Assembly: GCA_013813135.1 (NCBI GenBank)
Contig: JACCSF010000413.1
Coordinates: forward strand, 1 to 6,767
Origin: Thermoleophilaceae bacterium
Lineage (GTDB): Bacteria > Actinomycetota > Thermoleophilia > Solirubrobacterales > Thermoleophilaceae
DNA: 6,767 nt
Direction: 5' to 3'
This document shows, in pieces, positions 6,750-6,767 of this stretch; positions within the stretch are counted from its first letter, which is position 1, and each line of letters begins with the position of its first letter. The notes under the pieces are model-generated. The model had not been told where the DNA came from and did not search any database. It saw only the letters and a list, made by a program, of their open reading frames with translations. Both the position numbers and the translations under genes were made by a program.

Positions 6750-6767
6750 CCGGCCGCGTCTGCCAGC
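6750..6767. other. Final 18 bases: unassigned
   Basis: Only 18 bases follow the last stop codon. No terminator hairpin fits in the available sequence. A minus-strand frame is open from the edge to a TAG sharing the CTAG at 6746-6749, with residues LADAAG, but six codons are too few to call a gene. Confidence 0.3.

Overview
This window is very GC-rich, with strong G/C preference at third codon positions in every gene. It carries part of a cell-surface polysaccharide (exopolysaccharide or capsule) locus. The codon use, the single-chain Wzz-plus-kinase protein and the GTG/ATG starts with weak Shine-Dalgarno sites fit a soil-type high-GC actinobacterium, possibly a deep-branching Thermoleophilia/Solirubrobacterales-like lineage. 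That placement is inference, because the window holds no rRNA or other phylogenetic marker. No tRNA, rRNA, CRISPR array, insertion sequence or integrase is visible, and about 97% of the bases are coding.

Layout. Bases 1-1034 (+) hold a GT4-type glycosyltransferase that is cut off at its 5' end by the window edge. It converges on a minus-strand multi-pass membrane protein of the O-antigen ligase/polymerase (Wzy) type at 1031-2437, and the two stop codons share one CTAG. A 91-base divergent intergenic region (2438-2528) follows, with a candidate minus-strand promoter. Then comes a tightly packed plus-strand operon: a polyprenyl-phosphate glycosyl-1-phosphate transferase (2529-4013), a second GT4 glycosyltransferase (4003-5130, 11-base overlap) and a Wzz/BY-kinase-type polysaccharide co-polymerase (5127-6749, 4-base overlap). 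The last 18 bases have no assigned gene.

How the genes fit together. The parts match a Wzx/Wzy-type pathway. The phosphotransferase loads the first sugar phosphate onto undecaprenyl phosphate at the inner membrane face. The two glycosyltransferases extend the repeat unit from nucleotide-sugar donors. The Wzy-like protein polymerises or ligates the flipped units outside, and the Wzz/kinase protein controls chain length and assembly. The Wzx flippase and further transferases are not in the window and presumably lie outside it.

The locus type is well known. I found no evidence of an undescribed system. The points worth a second look are molecular: the Walker A' motif of the kinase-like protein lacks both usual aspartates, the first glycosyltransferase lacks the second glutamate of its EX7E motif, and a tandem repeat brackets a candidate -10 element placed so that the polymerase gene could be read from a leaderless mRNA.
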